Shown here piece by piece: positions 44,678 through 54,602 of a stretch of DNA of 64,000 bases. The translations under genes were made by a program, and so were the position numbers. The stretch comes from Lewinella sp. JB7 (GTDB lineage: Bacteria; Bacteroidota; Bacteroidia; Chitinophagales; Saprospiraceae). The stretch spans positions 1 through 64,000 of the forward strand of contig NZ_JANCTD010000009.1 in the NCBI RefSeq assembly GCF_024297185.1, given 5' to 3'. A model generated the notes under the pieces. The model worked only from the letters and a program-made list of their open reading frames with translations. It was not told where the DNA came from and did not search any database. The number at the start of each line of letters is the position of its first letter. Position 1 is the stretch's first letter.

Positions 44678-45112
44678 CTATTCCTTCAGCTTGATCTCGA
44701 TCACGCCATTCCCGCCCTGCAGGCCGTAGCGATTGGTGTCGCTCAGGTTCTTCAGGACGGTGACCCGGGAAATCTCATTGATGTCGACCGTACTGTACAC
44801 GGAGGCGAAGTTGTTGCCCAGGATAGTGCCGTTGACGACGAAGAGCGGAGTGGAATCGGAACCAAAATTGACGTCTCCCCGGATGCGGACCGTGGCGCTG
44901 GGCCCGTTGCCCCGCACGGATACGCCCGCTACCCGGCGTAGGTAAGAGGTGAGGTCATTACCGGTAGCGGCGGCGTCCACCTCCACGGTGGTGTTCCCCT
45001 TTCCGTGGCGGATTGCGTGGCCGACACGCTCGGCATCCGTCGTCTCCCGCGGGGTGCCGCAGGACAGGCCGAACAGTAAGACCATACCGAGGAAAAGAAG
45101 CGAACGGAGCAT
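44678..45112 (-). CDS. Stand-alone TonB-plug-domain lipoprotein
   Basis: A 144-residue lipoprotein. The signal MLRSLLFLGMVLLFGLSC ends in a lipobox and fixes the start at 45112. The mature part is a plug domain like that of TonB-dependent receptors: LTSYLRRVAGVSVRGNG, TVRIRGDVNFGSDSTPLFVV, NGTILGN, VDINEISRVTVLKNLSDTNR, YGLQGGNGVIEIKLK. There is no beta-barrel and no TonB box visible, so it is a plug without a channel. It may regulate or assemble a SusC-like receptor encoded elsewhere. Confidence 0.82.
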   Translation of the reverse strand: MLRSLLFLGMVLLFGLSCGTPRETTDAERVGHAIRHGKGNTTVEVDAAATGNDLTSYLRRVAGVSVRGNGPSATVRIRGDVNFGSDSTPLFVVNGTILGNNFASVYSTVDINEISRVTVLKNLSDTNRYGLQGGNGVIEIKLKE

Positions 45113-45191
45113 ATAGAAAGTATCGCGTGATCGAAAGCGGGAGCAGCGATGAAAGATACGGCGTACGGAAGAGAGCACCCGTCAATTAGTT

Positions 45192-45199
45192 TACCTTTG
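45192..45199 (+). promoter_or_regulatory. -7 box of thrS
   Basis: TACCTTTG fits TAnnTTTG and lies 43 bp upstream of the thrS ATG. A CCTGC/GCAGG hairpin (45210-45227) sits right at the predicted 5' end of the transcript. Confidence 0.55.
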
Positions 45200-45242
45200 C
45201 GCTCGCAAACCTGCATTCGTAAGCAGGATAAATCCTTCCCCG

Positions 45243-47162
45243 ATGATCAACATCACCCTCCCCGACGGTAGCGTACGTGAATTCGAAGCCGGCAGCAGCG
45301 CCATGGACGTAGCCCAGAGCATCAGTGCCGGCCTGGCCCGCAACGTGATCAGTGCCCGCGTCAACGGCACCATCATTGACGCCGACCGCCCCATAGAGCA
45401 GGACGCAACCGTGGAGTTGCTGACCTGGAACGATCAGGGCGGCAAGGAGACCTTCTGGCACTCGACGGCCCACCTGATGGCGGAGGCCCTTGAGGAACTC
45501 TACCCCGGAGTGAAGCTTGGCATCGGCCCCGCCGTGGAAAACGGATTCTACTACGACATCGATACCGGCGACCGCTCCATCAGCTCGGAAGACCTGCCGC
45601 GGATCGAGGAGAAGATGCTCGAACTCGCCCGCCGAAAGGTAGAGTACGTACGTAAGGACATCAGCAAGGCCGACGCGATCGCCTACTTCACCGAAAAGGA
45701 GGATCCCTATAAGCTCGAACTGCTCGACCGACTGCAGGACGGCAACATCACTTTTTATACCCAAGGAAACTTCACCGATCTCTGTCGCGGACCCCACATC
45801 GCCAACAGCGGCGCCATCAAGGCCATCAAGCTCATGAAAGTGGCCGGTGCCTACTGGCTGGGCGACGAAAAGCGTAAGCAGCTGACCCGCATTTACGGAA
45901 TCTCCTTTCCCAAGGCCAAGGAGTTGAAGGAGTATCTGGAGATGCTGGAGGAAGCCAAGAAACGCGACCACCGCAAGCTGGGTCAGGAACTGGAATTATT
46001 CATGTTCAGCGAAAAGGTAGGTGCCGGTCTGCCCATGTGGCTGCCGAAGGGCACCCAGCTCCGCGAACGACTGGTCAACTACCTGAAGGATCGCCAGGAG
46101 AATGCCGGCTACCAGCAGGTGACCACTCCCCACATCGGCAAGAAGGACCTTTACGTGACCAGCGGCCACTGGGACAAGTACGGGGCCGACAGTTTTCAGC
46201 CCATCAAGACTCCCCGCGAGGGCGAGGAATTCATGCTGAAGCCGATGAACTGTCCGCACCACTGCGAGATGTACAAGTTCCGTCCCCGCAGCTACCGGGA
46301 ACTGCCGCTGCGCCTGGCCGAATTCGGCACCGTATACCGCTACGAGCAGACCGGCGAGCTGCACGGGCTGAGTCGGGTGCGCGGATTTACCCAGGACGAC
46401 GCCCACATTTTCTGCATGCCCGAACAGGTGAAGGGCGAGTTTCTGGCCGTAGTGGATATCGTGCGCGAAGTGCTCGGTATGATCGGCTTCGATGACGTCA
46501 CCGCCCAGATTTCCCTGCGCGACCCCGCCACCCCCGAAAAGTACATCGGCTCGGAGAAGAACTGGGAGAGTGCCGAGCAAGCCATCATCGATGCCTGTGC
46601 CGAAATCGACATGAAAACGGTAAAGGCGTACGGCGAGGCCGCTTTTTACGGTCCGAAGCTCGACTTCATGGTCCGGGATGCCCTCGGCCGCCAGTGGCAG
46701 CTCGGTACCGTGCAGGTCGATTACAACCTACCCGACCGCTTCGAACTGGAGTACATCGGCGCCGACAACCAGCCGCACCGGCCCGTGATGATCCACCGCG
46801 CGCCCTTCGGCTCCCTGGAACGCTTTACGAGCATCCTGATCGAGCATACGGGGGGCAAGTTTCCGCTGTGGCTCACGCCGGAGCAGATCACCCTCCTGCC
46901 CATCAGCGATAAATTTAACGACTACTCCCGGCAGGTACTCGCCGAGCTGGCCAAGCATGACATCCGCGGCTCCGTCGACGACCGCAACGAGACCATCGGC
47001 CGCAAGATCCGGGATACGGAGCTGAAGCGGACGCCCTTTATGTTGATCGTTGGCGAGAAGGAAGCGGAAAGTGGTCAGGTAGCCGTACGCGTCCAGGGCG
47101 AAGGTGACCGGGGAGCGATGACGGTAGAGGAGTTCGTGGAGTTCTTCCGGGAACAGTTGTAG
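45243..47162 (+). CDS. thrS: Threonine--tRNA ligase
   Basis: A 639-residue class II aminoacyl-tRNA synthetase charging tRNA(Thr). Domains in order: TGS (residues 1-62, [20 protein letters not shown]), the editing domain ([25 protein letters not shown] with its cysteine), the catalytic core with [12 protein letters not shown] (zinc-binding Cys and His) and motif 2 [20 protein letters not shown], and the anticodon-binding domain ([15 protein letters not shown]). All key motifs are intact and length is standard. The gene stands alone, with its own promoter. Confidence 0.97.
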   Translation: MINITLPDGSVREFEAGSSAMDVAQSISAGLARNVISARVNGTIIDADRPIEQDATVELLTWNDQGGKETFWHSTAHLMAEALEELYPGVKLGIGPAVENGFYYDIDTGDRSISSEDLPRIEEKMLELARRKVEYVRKDISKADAIAYFTEKEDPYKLELLDRLQDGNITFYTQGNFTDLCRGPHIANSGAIKAIKLMKVAGAYWLGDEKRKQLTRIYGISFPKAKELKEYLEMLEEAKKRDHRKLGQELELFMFSEKVGAGLPMWLPKGTQLRERLVNYLKDRQENAGYQQVTTPHIGKKDLYVTSGHWDKYGADSFQPIKTPREGEEFMLKPMNCPHHCEMYKFRPRSYRELPLRLAEFGTVYRYEQTGELHGLSRVRGFTQDDAHIFCMPEQVKGEFLAVVDIVREVLGMIGFDDVTAQISLRDPATPEKYIGSEKNWESAEQAIIDACAEIDMKTVKAYGEAAFYGPKLDFMVRDALGRQWQLGTVQVDYNLPDRFELEYIGADNQPHRPVMIHRAPFGSLERFTSILIEHTGGKFPLWLTPEQITLLPISDKFNDYSRQVLAELAKHDIRGSVDDRNETIGRKIRDTELKRTPFMLIVGEKEAESGQVAVRVQGEGDRGAMTVEEFVEFFREQL

Positions 47163-47528
47163 GCGAAGTCGAGTAGGTCGAGGCGTTGCACGCCGAGGGG
47201 AGGCGAGGCATTATGGTTTTTTTTAAACACGGATTTAGACGGATTAGGGCACGGATCCTCACGGATTTCGTGTTTCCATAGGCTAGTGGCAAGCCCGTTC
47301 GGAGCAAGCTGCTACGTGCGACAGCCAAATGATCATTTTCACGCCCGTCTCGGACCAGAGGCCGCTCGACCTGAATGGCATGAGGCAGCGGTAGCTAAAT
47401 TTTCAATTGTACATTGAATATTAAATATTGTAAATCCTCCTTCCGTCTCGGACCGCAGGCCGCTCGACCTGAAGCGCATGAGGCAGCGGCAGCCCAATTT
47501 TCAATTGTACATTGAATATTGTAAATCC
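47163..47528. repeat. Repeat-rich intergenic region
   Basis: This gap of 366 bp holds several repeats and no gene. At 47176-47197 is the reverse complement of the word at 281-299. At 47229-47267 four ACGGATT/ACGGATC words are spaced 10, 12 and 10 bp. Two direct copies of about 90 bp, at 47345-47440 and 47443-47528, each start CCGTCTCGGACC, continue GGCCGCTCGACCTGAA and GCATGAGGCAGCGG and end with TTTTCAATTGTACATTGAAT; the first half is the family found at 121-270. Confidence 0.85.
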
Positions 47529-47933
47529 CTACCTCCCTTCAAACACCCGCCGCTTGCCGTAGTAATTGTAAAAAAACACCACCCCCGTAGCAACTCCCTT
47601 AATCAGCCATTCCCGGCTGCCGAATAGGGGGAAGTAGTGAAGTCCGTACACGATCGACGCGTCCAGGAGGAGGCCGCCGAGGCTTACCAGCATACTGAGG
47701 GCGAACGCGGAACGCAGCGAACGTCGCAACTCGAACACGAAGTAGCGCTGAAGGAAAAAATTGAGCACTACGCTGCTCGAATACGCCACTACGGTCGCGG
47801 GAAGCGGGGGCAGGTAGCGGTGTACGAGCAGGAGGTACAGGCCGTAGTTGATGCCCGTGGCGACGAGACCCGTCAGAGCAAAGGGGATCTTTTCCCGTCC
47901 GGAGCGCCAGACTTTACGTACCGTCCGTTTCAC
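47529..47933 (-). CDS. GtrA family membrane protein
   Basis: A 134-residue protein with four membrane segments, of the GtrA family, which helps move lipid-linked sugars such as undecaprenyl-phosphate-glucose across the inner membrane. Visible marks are FALTGLVATGINYGLYLLLV, the second segment with SSSVVLNFFLQRYFVF and the end FFYNYYGKRRVF. Its start overlaps the stop of the nucleotidase gene by four bases, so it is co-translated with it, although the two activities have no obvious link. Confidence 0.88.
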   Translation of the reverse strand: MKRTVRKVWRSGREKIPFALTGLVATGINYGLYLLLVHRYLPPLPATVVAYSSSVVLNFFLQRYFVFELRRSLRSAFALSMLVSLGGLLLDASIVYGLHYFPLFGSREWLIKGVATGVVFFYNYYGKRRVFEGR

Positions 47934-48478
47934 CCTTCCTGCGCAATCTCGGCGGCGCGGAGATTGCGGAAGTAGTCGCGAATCTCGATCCAGTTGTCGA
48001 AGCGGGGGTAGCCGCCGTCGTCCAGTGCGTTGTGACTGGCGGTGAAGAGCAGGCCCTGTCCGTTGAAGGTATCCAGGTTCTTCACCTTGTCGTCGATCAT
48101 GTAATCCCCGTGCACGATGCTCTTATTGCCGCAGAAGACGATGCGCTCCCAGTGGACGAAGGGCATATGCTCCTCCAACCACTCCCACTTATCGGTAAAG
48201 CAGTGCTTGAATTCGGTGGCGGCGGTGACGATGTACACTTCGTACTGTTCGTACAACTCGCGCACCACCTCCGCCGCATCCTTCATTATCGGGAGGTCGC
48301 GGAAGAAACCGGGCTGGTGCAGTTCGTCGCGTAAAGCCCCGATACCGGGCAGGTCGTAAATCTTCTTGCCGTAGTACTCCTGGGGATCGATTCGGCGGCC
48401 GTAGTGTTCTTCGAATAGTTGGTGATACCGCTGGTAGTTGTCTACCATGACCTCGTCCATATCGATGCAGATGCGCAT
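47930..48478 (-). CDS. 5'(3')-deoxyribonucleotidase (NT5C-type)
   Basis: A 182-residue HAD-superfamily phosphatase of the 5'-nucleotidase C type. The nucleophile motif is MRICIDMDEVMVDNYQRYHQ (Asp-x-Asp), the second motif is YIVTAATEFKHCF, and the third acid pair is HGDYMIDDKVKN. It would dephosphorylate deoxyribonucleoside monophosphates, though some family members have other substrates. It is upstream of gtrA with overlapping ends. Confidence 0.88.
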   Translation of the reverse strand: MRICIDMDEVMVDNYQRYHQLFEEHYGRRIDPQEYYGKKIYDLPGIGALRDELHQPGFFRDLPIMKDAAEVVRELYEQYEVYIVTAATEFKHCFTDKWEWLEEHMPFVHWERIVFCGNKSIVHGDYMIDDKVKNLDTFNGQGLLFTASHNALDDGGYPRFDNWIEIRDYFRNLRAAEIAQEG

Positions 48479-48495
48479 GCGCTCGTCGTTCTGAG

Positions 48496-51400
48496 TTATT
48501 GTTCTACCCGCGTGATGCCGATGGGCTTGTCGGGGTCGTAGCCATCGTCCCCCAGTTCTTTGTAGGCCGGTTCCACTTCGTGGTAATCGGGCTTACGGCC
48601 GGATCTCATACGGGCCACGCTCACCCGCCCCCGGTTTAGCAGCACGATCAGGGAGGGCAGCAACAGCAACAGCACCACGGTGGCGGCGAGAAGTCCGAAG
48701 GCTACGGAAACCGCCATGGGGATCAGGAACTGGGCCTGCCGGCTCTTCTCCAGCAAAAGGGGTGCCAGCCCCGCGAAGGTCGTCAGCGAAGTGAGCAGAA
48801 TCGGTCGGAAGCGGCTGCGCCCCGCATCGTTGAGGGCGTCCATCATCGACATTCCGCTGCGCAGGTTATCGTTGTAGGTGGAGATGAATACGAGACCGTC
48901 GTTGACGATGATGCCCACCAGCGCGATGATGCCCAGTCCGGAAAACATCGAAATGGGCTTACCCATCAGCCAGTGCCCCAGAATGACGCCGATCAACCCG
49001 AAGGGCAGTAGTGAAAACAGTACCGCCGCCTGCCCGATGGAACGGAAGGTGAGGGCCACCACGAAGAACATCAGCGCCAGCACGACGGGCAGTACGATCG
49101 CGAGGGAGGCCGCCGTCTTTTCCTGGTTGCGCACCTGACCGTCGGAAACCGTTGATACGCCTGGATAATCCGCCAGCACCCGCGGAATGATCTCGTCCGA
49201 TACCAGGGCGTTCATGTCCGTCACCGACACCCCGTTGTTGGCAACGTCGGCTTCCACCTTCACCTCCCGTTGTCCGTTGGTGTGGTTGATGGCGATGACG
49301 CCGCGCTGGGGTTCCAGGTTCACGATCTCCGAGACGGGGTATTCCCCACCGTTCGGTAGCCGGACCCGCATGTTGTTGAGGTCGGCCAGACTACGGCGGC
49401 TGTCTTCTCCGTAACGGAGCCATACCCGTACCTCATCCTCTCCCCGTTGGAGCCGCTGGGCTTCGGATCCGAAGAAGGCGGAGCGCACCTGACCGACGAT
49501 GTCCTGAAGATCCAATCCCAGGTAGCGTGCCTTTTCCTTTAGCGAAATATTGATCTCGCGCAGTCCTTCCTGGTCGTTATCTACTACATCGGTGAGTTCG
49601 GCCATTTGCTCGAGCTCCGCCTTGACTTCGGCCGTGGCACGCTCCAGTTCTTCGATGTCACTGCCCACGAGACTTACGCTGACCGGTTTTCCGAAGAACG
49701 ACCGGCCCCCGTAGCTAAGGATCTCGGCCTCTTCGATGGTGCCTACCTCGTCGCGGATGGCATTCTGGACATCGCGCAGGGCCACGTCGCCGCGATCCTC
49801 TCCCGGCAGCAGTGCGATGGTCGCCGAACCCTGGTAAGTGGTAGGACCCACCCTCACTTCGATGCGCTCCACGAGCTCCCGGCCGTCACTAAAGACCTCC
49901 TTACTCATACGCTCGTTTACCCGCTCGGCGGCCGCCTGGATACGTTCCAGGATCTCCTGGGTTTTCGTTTCCGGAGTTCCGGCGGGCAACTGCAGGGTCA
50001 CGGAGACATCGTCTCCCTCGATGATGGGAAAGAAGGTCGTCTTGACGAACCCACCCTGGACCAGTCCGACGCTCAGGAACAATACGGCAAGACAGATCGA
50101 GAGCGTCAGGAATTTGAACCGCATCGTCCAGTTCAGCAGGGGCGTGTACATCCGGTCCCGCAGCAGGTTCATCAGGCTATCGAACTTACGCTGCACGTAG
50201 TTGGGTTTGGCCCCCTTACTCAGGGCCTTAGAGTGGGCAACGTGGGTAGGTAGGATGATCATACCCTCTACCAGAGAAAACACCAGCGAAAAGATGACGA
50301 CGATGGCCATTTCCCGGAAGAAGTCACCCAGGGAGCCGTCGATGAAGAAGAAGCTGGAAAAGGCGATCACCGTGGTCAAAATGGCGGCGAAGACCGCCCC
50401 GAGAACGTCGTTCGTACCGTCCAGTGCGGCCTTCACCCGCGGCAGTCCCTTTTCGTGGTAGCTGTATATATTCTCGCCGATGACGATGCCGTCGTCGACC
50501 AGAATTCCGATCACGATGATCATGCCGAAGAGGGAAATGACGTTGAGGGTCACGTCCAGGGCATTGGCAAAGATGAACATACCCGCGAAGCTGATCGGGA
50601 TCGAGAGCGCTACCCAGAAAGCCAGTCGCCAGTGCAGGAATACTGCCAGTAGTACGGCCACGATGAAGAATCCCTGAATACCGTTGGTTTGTAGGGTGTT
50701 CATACGTTGCCGCAGCGTTACGCTGGCGTCGCTGATCACGGTGGCCTGGATAGTAGGGTTTTCGGCGTTGAACTGCTCGATGTATTCCTTCACCCGGTCG
50801 GTAATGGAGAGCATATCTTCTTCCAGCGTATTCTGCACCGTAATGCTGACGCTCGGGGTGCCGTCCAGGTAGGCCCGGTTGGGCTGATCGGCCCAGCGAT
50901 CGCGTACCGTGGCCACCTGGTGAAGCCGTACGCTTCCACCGTTGGGCGTCGTTTTTACCACGATATCCTTCAGGCCGTCCGCGTAATATTCCTTGTTGCG
51001 GGCCCGCAGGAGCAATTCTTCATCCAGTCCCTTCACGGTACCGCCGGTAATGTCGACGTTGGTTCGGCGCACGGCATCGGCGGCTTCCTGAAAGGTGAGG
51101 CCGTAGGCCTGGAGGTCCGCCTCCCGGAAGGCAATCTCGATCTCTTCGTCGGGAAAGCCGGAAAGCTCCACCTTCGACAGCCCTTCCATCGCCAGCAGAT
51201 CGTCCTCCACCTGGCGGGCGGCCACCTTCAGCGCATTCAAGTTGACGTTCTCCCCGGACAGGGCGAAGGTGATGGCCCGACCCAGTTGTTCCTGCTTAAA
51301 GATCACGGGCGGCTCCATGCCCACGGGAAAACTGTTGATGCGGTCCACCTCGTTCTTTACGTCCTGCAGGATCAGGTCCGTGTCGTACCCCTTTAGGACC

Positions 51401-51684
51401 TCCACCGTAATGCGACCGCTGTTTTCCGAGCTGACGCTGGTGTACCGCTCGACGCCCGTGAGCCCCTTCAGGTTCTCCTCGATCTTATTGACGATACCTT
51501 CTTCCACTTCCTCGGGACTTGCCCCCGGATAGATGACCTGAATATTGATCACCCGACTCGGAAACTCGGGAAAGAAGGTCGACTTCATCTGCAGCAGACT
51601 CAGCCCACCCATGATCAGCAAACCGAACATCAGCAGGTTGGCCGCGACCGGGTACTTGATGAAATAGCTGATGAATGCTTTCAT
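48496..51684 (-). CDS. RND efflux transporter permease
   Basis: A 1062-residue resistance-nodulation-division pump of the AcrB-like (HAE-1-related) family. The N-terminus YFIKYPVAANLLMFGLLIMG starts the first of twelve segments; two large periplasmic loops follow (residues about 35-330 and 560-860). The proton-relay aspartates are present in VIGILVDDGIVIGENIYSYH, and the second half repeats this topology. It expels drugs, detergents or metabolites using the proton gradient, with the adaptor encoded just upstream. No outer-membrane TolC-type gene is adjacent. Confidence 0.93.
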   Translation of the reverse strand: MKAFISYFIKYPVAANLLMFGLLIMGGLSLLQMKSTFFPEFPSRVINIQVIYPGASPEEVEEGIVNKIEENLKGLTGVERYTSVSSENSGRITVEVLKGYDTDLILQDVKNEVDRINSFPVGMEPPVIFKQEQLGRAITFALSGENVNLNALKVAARQVEDDLLAMEGLSKVELSGFPDEEIEIAFREADLQAYGLTFQEAADAVRRTNVDITGGTVKGLDEELLLRARNKEYYADGLKDIVVKTTPNGGSVRLHQVATVRDRWADQPNRAYLDGTPSVSITVQNTLEEDMLSITDRVKEYIEQFNAENPTIQATVISDASVTLRQRMNTLQTNGIQGFFIVAVLLAVFLHWRLAFWVALSIPISFAGMFIFANALDVTLNVISLFGMIIVIGILVDDGIVIGENIYSYHEKGLPRVKAALDGTNDVLGAVFAAILTTVIAFSSFFFIDGSLGDFFREMAIVVIFSLVFSLVEGMIILPTHVAHSKALSKGAKPNYVQRKFDSLMNLLRDRMYTPLLNWTMRFKFLTLSICLAVLFLSVGLVQGGFVKTTFFPIIEGDDVSVTLQLPAGTPETKTQEILERIQAAAERVNERMSKEVFSDGRELVERIEVRVGPTTYQGSATIALLPGEDRGDVALRDVQNAIRDEVGTIEEAEILSYGGRSFFGKPVSVSLVGSDIEELERATAEVKAELEQMAELTDVVDNDQEGLREINISLKEKARYLGLDLQDIVGQVRSAFFGSEAQRLQRGEDEVRVWLRYGEDSRRSLADLNNMRVRLPNGGEYPVSEIVNLEPQRGVIAINHTNGQREVKVEADVANNGVSVTDMNALVSDEIIPRVLADYPGVSTVSDGQVRNQEKTAASLAIVLPVVLALMFFVVALTFRSIGQAAVLFSLLPFGLIGVILGHWLMGKPISMFSGLGIIALVGIIVNDGLVFISTYNDNLRSGMSMMDALNDAGRSRFRPILLTSLTTFAGLAPLLLEKSRQAQFLIPMAVSVAFGLLAATVVLLLLLPSLIVLLNRGRVSVARMRSGRKPDYHEVEPAYKELGDDGYDPDKPIGITRVEQ

Positions 51685-51691
51685 GGAGTGC

Positions 51692-52885
51692 TTACTTAAG
51701 GCTGGTACGCGTTACCGGGGCTTCCTTGGCCGCTGTTTCCACGGCATCTTCCGGGTTACGGTCCTGGATCTTCACCCGCATTCCGTCGAAGGCGCCGGGC
51801 ACCGTTCCCGTGACCAACTCGGTGCCGTCGGCCAGACCGTCTACGATGGCCGTCCGGCGGTTGAACTTGCGCACCGTGACCGGCTGCCGCTGCAGCAGGG
51901 TATCGTCGCGGACCACGTACACTTCCCGCTCGTCGAGCAGCAGGCTGCGGTCGATCTCCACTACGTTTTCCATGGTGCGTGCCGCGGCGGCACCCCGCAG
52001 GTACATGCCTTCCCGCAGTTCCTCCCCGCTCACCCCGATGTACACCTGCACGGTCTGGGAGCCCGCGTCGATCTGGTTGCTGATCCGGCGGATCTCGCCG
52101 GTCCATTCGCCGTCAATGTCCTCGCTGTGCAACTGCACCTTACCTCCCGTTTGCAGGTAGCTCAGGTCGGAGAGCGGTACGGTCGCGACCAATTCGAAGT
52201 AGCCCGTGGCCATGAGTTCGCCCAGCTGTTGCCCGGCGCGTACCACGGCCCCCCGGTCGATCATCACCTGGGTCAGTACGCCCGAGAAGGGAGCGTAAAG
52301 GACGTATTTGCTCAGGCGTTCTTCCAGTCCCTTGATGTTGTAGTACTGACTGTAAAGATTCCGTCCGGCAATGAAGAGTTTTTCCCGCTGGTTCACGGCT
52401 TCGGGTAGCGCCGGCAGGGGGGCGTCTACGTTGAAGCTGTCGAGGTACCTTTCCCAGGCACCGAAGCTCTCCCCGTAATCGATCTTAAGATCCGGCATAA
52501 TTTGGGCGATGCTGTTCAGTAGGTTGGCTTTCTGAGCCTGCAGGTTTAGCCGCGCCTCGTCGTCGTCGATGCGTAGGATTACGTGCCCGCGGGGGATGTA
52601 GGTTCCCGGTTTTAGCGGCCGCCCCGTTTCCTCTACCGCCCCGCCGACTTCGCTGAACAGGGCAATCTTGTTGTACGCCTGCAGCCGACCCTGTACGTCG
52701 AGGGTGGTCGCTACGGCGCCGTTGGTGATCGTGCGGGTATCGACCGCCTTTACCCGCTTGGGAGTATCGCGTTTGGGGGCCTCCTCCTTCAGCGACGAGA
52801 GGTACCCCATTCCGAAGTAACCTACCGCAATAATGAAAATGCCCAGCAACGCCTTAAGGAAATTGTTGACGGTCCGTTTTTTCAT
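51692..52885 (-). CDS. RND periplasmic adaptor (membrane fusion protein)
   Basis: A 397-residue membrane fusion protein that links the RND pump to an outer-membrane channel. An N-terminal anchor MKKRTVNNFLKALLGIFIIA is followed by barrel-sandwich (lipoyl-like) halves with LDVQGRLQAYNKIALFSEVG and LYAPFSGVLTQVMIDRGAVV, a short helical hairpin between them, and a beta-barrel domain. The ATG at 52885 begins the anchor; the open frame to 53023 has no homology. The stop is seven bases before the pump gene, so the two are one operon with the adaptor first. Confidence 0.92.
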   Translation of the reverse strand: MKKRTVNNFLKALLGIFIIAVGYFGMGYLSSLKEEAPKRDTPKRVKAVDTRTITNGAVATTLDVQGRLQAYNKIALFSEVGGAVEETGRPLKPGTYIPRGHVILRIDDDEARLNLQAQKANLLNSIAQIMPDLKIDYGESFGAWERYLDSFNVDAPLPALPEAVNQREKLFIAGRNLYSQYYNIKGLEERLSKYVLYAPFSGVLTQVMIDRGAVVRAGQQLGELMATGYFELVATVPLSDLSYLQTGGKVQLHSEDIDGEWTGEIRRISNQIDAGSQTVQVYIGVSGEELREGMYLRGAAAARTMENVVEIDRSLLLDEREVYVVRDDTLLQRQPVTVRKFNRRTAIVDGLADGTELVTGTVPGAFDGMRVKIQDRNPEDAVETAAKEAPVTRTSLK

Positions 52886-52988
52886 AGCTTGGTGCTTAGG
52901 GGAATAGGATGTTAACCTCCCCCGGTAAATAGTGTTTCGACACTCACCCGTTTTTCCGGGCGGGCGGGGCCGCGGGAGCAACGTACGT

Positions 52989-53759
52989 TCAGAAGGGCCA
53001 AAACGCTTTGGTGATAGCCCCAATGATCACGATCACCAGTAAGCGATACGCCCACACCCCCGCTCGTGGGTCGTTCGCCGCGTAGCGGGCCGTGAGGTAG
53101 CCACCTATCGTCTGCCCGACCGCCATGAGCAGCCCCATGGGCCAGTCAATAAGGTCACGCCACGCAAAGATAGCAACCGCGAGAAGGGTATATAGGGAGA
53201 CGACGATGCCCTTAACGACGTTCGCCTGAATTATTTCATATTTAGCCACCAGTACCATCAGGGCCAGGAAGAAGATGCCCATTCCCATCTGAATGAACCC
53301 GCCGTATATCCCCAGGGCAAAAAAGGCCGGAATCATGATCCAGAGCGATAGCTGCTTGCCCGGGTTTCCGGTGGAGATCCACCGTTTCGGGTTGACTACC
53401 ACCACCACCAGCATCAGGACCAGCAAGTAGCGAAAGACGGTGCGGTAGGTAGCATTATCCATTACGAGACTCAGGTACACGCCTACCACCGCCCCCAGGC
53501 TGCTGATCGCTACGATCCGCCACATCTCCCGCCGCTGTCGCGGCGGCAGCTTAAGTCGGCCGGCACGCTGGAAAGCCCAGGTGCCCGCAATACTCTGGGT
53601 AGCCACCCCGATCCGGTTGGTAGCATTGGCCACGTCAGCGGGTAGGCCCAGTACCTCCATCAGGATGGTCAGCGTAATGGCCGAACCATTCCCCGAAAGC
53701 GTATTGATGCCGCCGGCCAGAAAGGCGCCTACCAGGGCGATGGTATAGTCGACGATCAC
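52989..53759 (-). CDS. TauE/SafE family transporter
   Basis: A 256-residue integral membrane protein with eight segments, of the TauE/SafE family (export or import of sulfonates, sulfite or other sulfur anions). N-terminus ALVGAFLAGGINTLSGNGSA, then ADVANATNRIGVATQSIAGT, the family duplication motif, and in the second half FIQMGMGIFFLALMVL with AKYEIIQANVVKG. Substrate unknown. Its start overlaps the stop of the RDD gene by four bases. Confidence 0.88.
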   Translation of the reverse strand: MIVDYTIALVGAFLAGGINTLSGNGSAITLTILMEVLGLPADVANATNRIGVATQSIAGTWAFQRAGRLKLPPRQRREMWRIVAISSLGAVVGVYLSLVMDNATYRTVFRYLLVLMLVVVVVNPKRWISTGNPGKQLSLWIMIPAFFALGIYGGFIQMGMGIFFLALMVLVAKYEIIQANVVKGIVVSLYTLLAVAIFAWRDLIDWPMGLLMAVGQTIGGYLTARYAANDPRAGVWAYRLLVIVIIGAITKAFWPF

Positions 53760-54490
53760 CGGGTCAGGACGATGTAGTCCAGTAGGAGGGTTTCCAGAAA
53801 CCGCTCGCTGGAATCACCGCGCTCCGTGCGGCGCACATCCAGCAAACCGGCCAGACGGTCGGCGAGCAACTCCAGCGCGCCCCGGTGCGCTTCGTTGGGA
53901 TAGCGGCGGTAGCGGAACAGACTTTGCTTAACCACCAGCATGTCCTCCTCCGATAATCGTTGCACCGCCGGAAAGCTGGGCCGGTGTTCATCCCGTTGCC
54001 GGATCTGTCGAATCTCCGCCAGGCTAACGGTTTCGCGATTATGGGTCTGAATGACGACGGTGCGCGCCACCAGGTCACCCAACCGCTGTCGGTGCCGCCC
54101 CAGTACGATAGAGAGGATGGCCGCCATACCGAAGGTGAATACGACGTCGGGCAGCAGGAAGACCGCGCGGATCAGAAAATCGGCCGGCGTGGGATCCCGC
54201 CCGTCGGGCCGAATTACCCGTAACCGCAGAAGCCACTTGCCCGGCGTTTGTCCCCGACCGAGCATTTCCCAGCCGAAGAAATATCCGAGTAGCCAGAAGA
54301 GGGGAACCAGGCGGAAGACCACGGCTCCGTCGATTCCTACCCGGTACTGGTCGAGTACGTACAAGACGAATACGTACACCCCCGTCACAATCAGCAGATC
54401 GACGCAAAAAGCGCCGATGCGTGCCCCTACCGTTGCCGTCTGGTAGTCGATGCGAACGTTATGCGCGGTATGTACGGAGACGGTTGCCAT
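53756..54490 (-). CDS. RDD family membrane protein
   Basis: A 244-residue protein with the RDD domain in its first two thirds: VGARIGAFCVDLLIVTGVYV (Arg and Asp-Asp-type segment 1), WLLGYFFGWEMLGRGQTPGKW and LLRLRVIRPDGRDPTPADF, then segment 3. The C-terminal about 80 residues are a soluble helical extension (SLFRYRRYPNEAHRGALELL) not normally part of RDD. The ATG at 54490 is preferred; the open frame to 54604 has no homology and would overlap the divergent kinase gene. Coupled with the TauE gene. Function unknown. Confidence 0.8.
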   Translation of the reverse strand: MATVSVHTAHNVRIDYQTATVGARIGAFCVDLLIVTGVYVFVLYVLDQYRVGIDGAVVFRLVPLFWLLGYFFGWEMLGRGQTPGKWLLRLRVIRPDGRDPTPADFLIRAVFLLPDVVFTFGMAAILSIVLGRHRQRLGDLVARTVVIQTHNRETVSLAEIRQIRQRDEHRPSFPAVQRLSEEDMLVVKQSLFRYRRYPNEAHRGALELLADRLAGLLDVRRTERGDSSERFLETLLLDYIVLTR

Positions 54491-54602
54491 AGCGGACCCC
54501 AAAGTTACTAAACCTTTAAAGGCCAATTGCCGATACACCCCATACTTCGCCGGGCCGTTGTAGATTGGACGTGCCGCCCCCCCCGGCCTACCCCTTTCTC
54601 CC

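Noticed and set aside
45205..45242. T-box leader for thrS
   Set aside because: The leader is only about 37 nt with one small hairpin, far too short for a T-box.
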